From: Deltaproteobacteria bacterium
GTDB lineage: Bacteria > Myxococcota_A > Polyangia > JAAYKL01
Direction: 5' to 3'
DNA length: 7,117 bases
NCBI GenBank assembly: GCA_011389755.1
Contig: JAABTR010000473.1
Location: 1 to 7,117, forward strand
Of the stretch, positions 6,201 through 7,117 are shown piece after piece; the first letter of the stretch is position 1, and each line of letters starts with the position of its first letter. The notes beneath the pieces were generated by a model, which was not told the DNA's origin, made no database searches, and was given only the letters and a program-made list of their open reading frames with translations. The translations under genes were made by a program, and so were the position numbers.

Positions 6201-7117
6201 GGAGGCCTCCACCGCCTTCTTCTGAGCGGCGATCGCCTCCTTCTCGCGCTGCTTTAGTATCGTCCCCAGCTTCTTCTTCTCGTCCTGAGCCGCCTCTTTG
6301 TAGGCTCGAGCCGCTTCTTTTTGGGCCACGACGGCCTGTGCCGCATCCTTGCGAGCGCGATCGGCGGCGTCGGCGCTGCTTTTTGAGACCTCTTCGAGTC
6401 GCTGCGCCTTCGCCGCTGCGACCTCCCGCTCGTTCACGGCCTGACGGCTCATCTTCTCGGCTGCTGCGAGATTCTTTGCTAGCTGCTCCAAACGACCTTC
6501 CACTTCGAGCCGCTTGGTTTTTTCGTTTCGAGCGATCTTTTCGGCTTCTTCGGCTTGGGTCCGCAGCGTCTCGAGCTCGCTTTTGGCCTGGGTCAGGGCC
6601 TTTTGAAGATTCGAGGAGCGCTCCACGAGCTTCTTCTCAGCGCGCTTCTCGGCGCTGCGCAAGGCCGCACGTGCGCGCTCTGCTTCCTTCTGGGCGCTCG
6701 TCGCTTCCCGATCCCTTTTCGCCAGCTCCTGCTCGAGCTTCGACAGGGCCTGCTCGATCCGCGTGCGATCCCGCATCGCCTCTTCGGCTTCCTCGGACGC
6801 CTCGCGACGCAGCTCCAGCGCTTGCTTGAGCTGCCTCTCGGCCTCCTCGGCTTGGGATCTGGCCAAGCTTTTCAAGCGCGCCGCCTCCGCGGACTCCTGG
6901 CGGGCCTCGGCCGACTCCCGCTCAGCCTGTCTCTTGAGCTCCTTCGCCCGCTCGAGCCGCTCGCGCGCCCCGTCTTCTTCTAAAGCCGATGGGCGCTTGG
7001 CCCGGCCTCCGGATTTCTCGGGGGCGCCTTGCAGGGCGATGACGAGAGCGTTGCCTTTTTTACGGACGCGATAGGCCGCATCCTTGCGCAGATTCACGAC
7101 GATGCGGCTGATGGGAG
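3222..7117 (-). CDS. pilQ: Type IV pilus secretin PilQ with a giant helical insert (5' partial)
   Basis: PilQ forms the outer-membrane channel through which the type IV pilus passes. The frame runs off the right edge: codons before the GTG at 7097 read PISRIV and continue into VNLRKD...GNALVIAL, the end of an AMIN (peptidoglycan-binding) domain, so that GTG is internal and the signal peptide lies outside. Counting from it: AMIN-1 tail 1-24; helical insert ~37-643; linker to ~704; AMIN-2 ~705-808 (from TRIADIRFDV to LIWTFAP); STN/N0 ~864-933 (RRVDLDFKDADIHNILRLLA); N1 ~960-1020; a Ser/Thr/Gly-rich segment ~1045-1110; secretin beta-domain to 1291. Secretin hallmarks are QVLIESRIIEAS (from 1020), SSPKILTLDN (1138-1147) and VPFFADIPIIGWLF (1249-1262). 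The C-terminal half is ordinary PilQ. The helical insert makes the visible part 1291 residues, against roughly 700-900 for whole PilQ proteins in well-studied species. It is followed at 9 bp by a lipoprotein gene in the same operon; pilM-P may lie upstream. Confidence 0.93.
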   Translation of the reverse strand, partial: PISRIVVNLRKDAAYRVRKKGNALVIALQGAPEKSGGRAKRPSALEEDGARERLERAKELKRQAERESAEARQESAEAARLKSLARSQAEEAERQLKQALELRREASEEAEEAMRDRTRIEQALSKLEQELAKRDREATSAQKEAERARAALRSAEKRAEKKLVERSSNLQKALTQAKSELETLRTQAEEAEKIARNEKTKRLEVEGRLEQLAKNLAAAEKMSRQAVNEREVAAAKAQRLEEVSKSSADAADRARKDAAQAVVAQKEAARAYKEAAQDEKKKLGTILKQREKEAIAAQKKAVEASRARARAESTLARAGAELEKSKLALSEARKQAAHLRRLKDAAVAKATKRREEAEQAARHAEQRAERARQAKEKIEQQLAALQEKFEQQRQSLTAGSDRKVAEAVAALGQAEKKREESQERLESTREDLASARRAIESATLRAQKMETRLASVKTEAREAKNRAQEYKAALERAERTLAEQSSVLARAEVVHKEKKRLAKERTRLEREKAELEKELGQARRTAQNDGVVLEKRQKELADRARALQAKEKKIFGQEKKLAKEETLVANRKKELADREAELGRRGRQLDDARKELEAARAMLDQRKKADARAAEELRAQLEKERHALSEEKQRMARVAEEKKTKIEHQPSEQPGAAAIENQGPLTQEQKRLLRLAEMRGEKAAASQAPGEAFVAKPQDASPASKEPVAKVKTRIADIRFDVRGDEQIVVIETDRPVEYSTAQDARGNSVLDVSEVQLPSLLVRTLDVSDFGGIIQKVSSYKDGEEVRVEVEVDAAAKSRIERLGNSLIWTFAPVAQEKDERVAQKAKASGTDSRTVAKEDEEVYAYPVDRTAADAFGNNKVKRFTGRRVDLDFKDADIHNILRLLADVGHVNIVTSEDVSGAVTIRMRDVPWDQALDVILQAKRLGMVRQGNIIRIAPQETLEKEREMEIARRKQKVELEPLETRLIPVSYARAGELQPRGNDLLTERGKISVDERTNVLIARDVSDALDQLEALVRNLDTQTPQVLIESRIIEASSNYAREIGIQWGGDFTASTATGNPTGLAFPSSIGVAGGATDNQTPTSGMATTATAQPNPNFAVNLPASVGTGSGGALGITLGSITNNANLSLRLSAMEESGFLRILSSPKILTLDNREAHIEQGTLIPYSQISARGIQTAFKEAKLNLTVTPHVTADGSILMNLKVMRDEPDFANTGARGDPTILKREAQTELLVNDGHTAVIGGIFTRNHGMSYSKVPFFADIPIIGWLFKNRSESDRRSEMLIFITPRIVNRAESIGQ
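5169..6989 (-). other. Region encoding a ~607-residue proline-free helical/coiled-coil insert in PilQ
   Basis: Residues 37-643 (counted from the GTG at 7097) contain no proline; P36 and P644 flank the run. The stretch is dominated by Ala, Glu, Lys, Arg and Gln. The N-terminal arm (~37-388) is Ala-rich and Leu-poor, with dense alternating charges, so it could be a stable single helix as well as a coiled coil. The C-terminal arm is more classical: leucines at 569, 576, 583, 590 and 597 are spaced exactly seven apart. Two probable kinks are visible, LTAGSD near 389-394 and NDG at 522-524, where the chain could turn back on itself. The segment lies between the tail of AMIN-1 and a linker leading to AMIN-2, so it should be periplasmic. 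Confidence 0.85.

Noticed and set aside
5130..6829. Several long plus-strand open frames opposite pilQ (for example 5130-5816, 5542-6225, 6338-6829)
   Set aside because: They are antisense shadows of the A/E/K/R-rich helical segment, where GC-rich codons rarely give stops on the other strand. Their translations are Ser/Arg/Leu-rich low complexity with no domain or credible start.

Overview
The window looks like chromosomal DNA from a GC-rich Gram-negative bacterium of the Myxococcota (deltaproteobacterial) type. The clues are a type IV pilus secretin with AMIN, STN, N1 and secretin domains, a Cys-rich lipoprotein, and a secreted protein carrying the CGNGxxE...ECDG cysteine-rich repeat common in myxobacterial exported proteins, followed by an acidic Thr/Pro/Asp linker. 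There are four protein genes, two of them cut by the window edges. I see no RNA genes, CRISPR arrays, insertion sequences or phage genes.

Layout. Positions 1-1349 (+) hold the 3' part of an exported peptidyl-arginine/agmatine deiminase-family protein; the missing 5' part should carry the signal peptide and the start of the catalytic domain. It converges, with only 5 bp between stop codons, on a ten-helix EamA/DMT transporter at 1355-2242 (-). A 112-bp spacer (2243-2354) follows. The rest of the window is one minus-strand transcription unit: pilQ (3222-7117, 5' end off the window) and, 9 bp downstream, a Cys-rich lipoprotein (2355-3212) whose ribosome binding site overlaps the pilQ stop codon.

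How they work together. PilQ is the outer-membrane channel of the type IV pilus. The lipoprotein is probably co-translated with it and is a candidate secretin partner, although I do not recognise its family. The transporter and the deiminase have no visible functional link to the pilus.

The most unusual feature is in PilQ: between the end of its first AMIN domain and its second AMIN domain lies a proline-free, Ala/Glu/Lys/Arg-rich helical stretch of about 600 residues (5169-6989). Well-studied PilQ proteins, as I know them, lack such a segment. As one straight helix it would be roughly 90 nm long, several times a normal periplasm, so it must fold back, bundle, or run along the cell wall.
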